Positions 16,981-17,218 of a stretch of DNA of 17,218 nucleotides are shown piece after piece. The translations under genes were made by a program, and so were the position numbers. Where the stretch lies: assembly GCA_015499995.1 (NCBI GenBank), contig JADNRV010000696.1, positions 1 to 17,218 of the forward strand. Reading direction: 5' to 3'. Within the stretch, counting starts at the first letter, position 1, and every line of letters begins with the position of its first letter. Source of the DNA: Flammula alnicola. Lineage: Eukaryota > Basidiomycota > Agaricomycetes > Agaricales > Strophariaceae. The notes under the pieces were generated by a model, which ran no database searches, was not told the DNA's origin, and was given only the letters and a program-made list of their open reading frames with translations.

Positions 16981-17218
16981 CATCACCACCGCCAATGGAC
17001 GAATACCGCCCATCGCCTTGCACACTCTGCTGCACTGCACCCCCCTAAGGCATACCGACCACCCCTGGCCAGTTAACGCACAACGACCGCCCCTCCCAAC
17101 CCGATATCTGCGCAGCAAGTGCCCCACGCACCCTCGCATGCCGCCCTCAATACCATACCCCCAACCCAGCCCGCACCGGTTTTGGCACCCGCGGATGATG
17201 CCTGACCCGTAGGTGCGG
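16981..17218. other. C-rich right edge, no gene seen
   Basis: Cytosine-rich sequence gives Pro/His/Thr-rich open frames on the plus strand with no recognisable domain. It could be the start of a gene running off the window, but nothing here decides that. Confidence 0.3.

Overview
The window looks like a piece of a basidiomycete genome, most likely an Agaricomycete (mushroom or wood-decay type). The reasons are: short introns of about 48-65 nt with GTRNGY donors and YAG acceptors; small lineage-specific protein families; a fungal aminoglycoside-phosphotransferase-like (APH) gene; a hAT-type miniature element; and duplicated dual-specificity phosphatase (DSP) genes. No rRNA or convincing tRNA gene is present, and no CRISPR or bacterial operon.

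Layout. Positions 1-641 hold a decayed coding remnant (+), meeting tail-to-tail a small secreted-protein gene (638-1209, -). Next is a DSP pseudogene (1568-2495, +) with a TATA box in front and about 1 kb of pyrimidine-rich, gene-free DNA behind. 3524-5050 (+) is a two-exon conserved hypothetical gene whose intron carries a GCACCCATG-type minisatellite and has no AG dinucleotide for 353 nt. 5357-6235 (+) is an APH-like gene broken by one in-frame TAG. 6288-8437 (-) is decayed coding sequence interrupted by a 614-bp non-autonomous hAT element (6614-7227) with an 8-bp target duplication. 9275-9952 (-) is a clean two-exon conserved hypothetical gene. A second, internally deleted DSP pseudogene lies at 10276-10791 (+).

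The right third is the best preserved. It holds a five-exon gene for a 708-residue protein with a disordered, NLS-bearing tail (12034-14384, -), a divergent three-exon viroplasmin/RNase H1-N-like gene (14882-15466, +) and a convergent three-exon gene for a basic and acidic 197-residue protein (15548-16252, -). Two clusters of the near-palindromic motif ATGTGCACAT lie at 11041-11139 and 14440-14700, the second in the promoter space shared by the 708-residue and viroplasmin-like genes. The right edge holds an 11-bp-type tandem repeat, coding-like sequence of uncertain strand, and a perfect 40-bp palindrome at 16895-16934.

The genes do not form a recognisable pathway. The picture is an accessory, repeat-eroded region with pseudogenes, one clear transposon insertion and several clade-restricted families. 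The strongest candidates for something undescribed are the ATGTGCACAT clusters around the 708-residue gene, the AG-free minisatellite intron and the 40-bp palindrome. All exon models were inferred by eye from splice signals and frame continuity. Family recognition comes from memory of protein patterns, not from a search.
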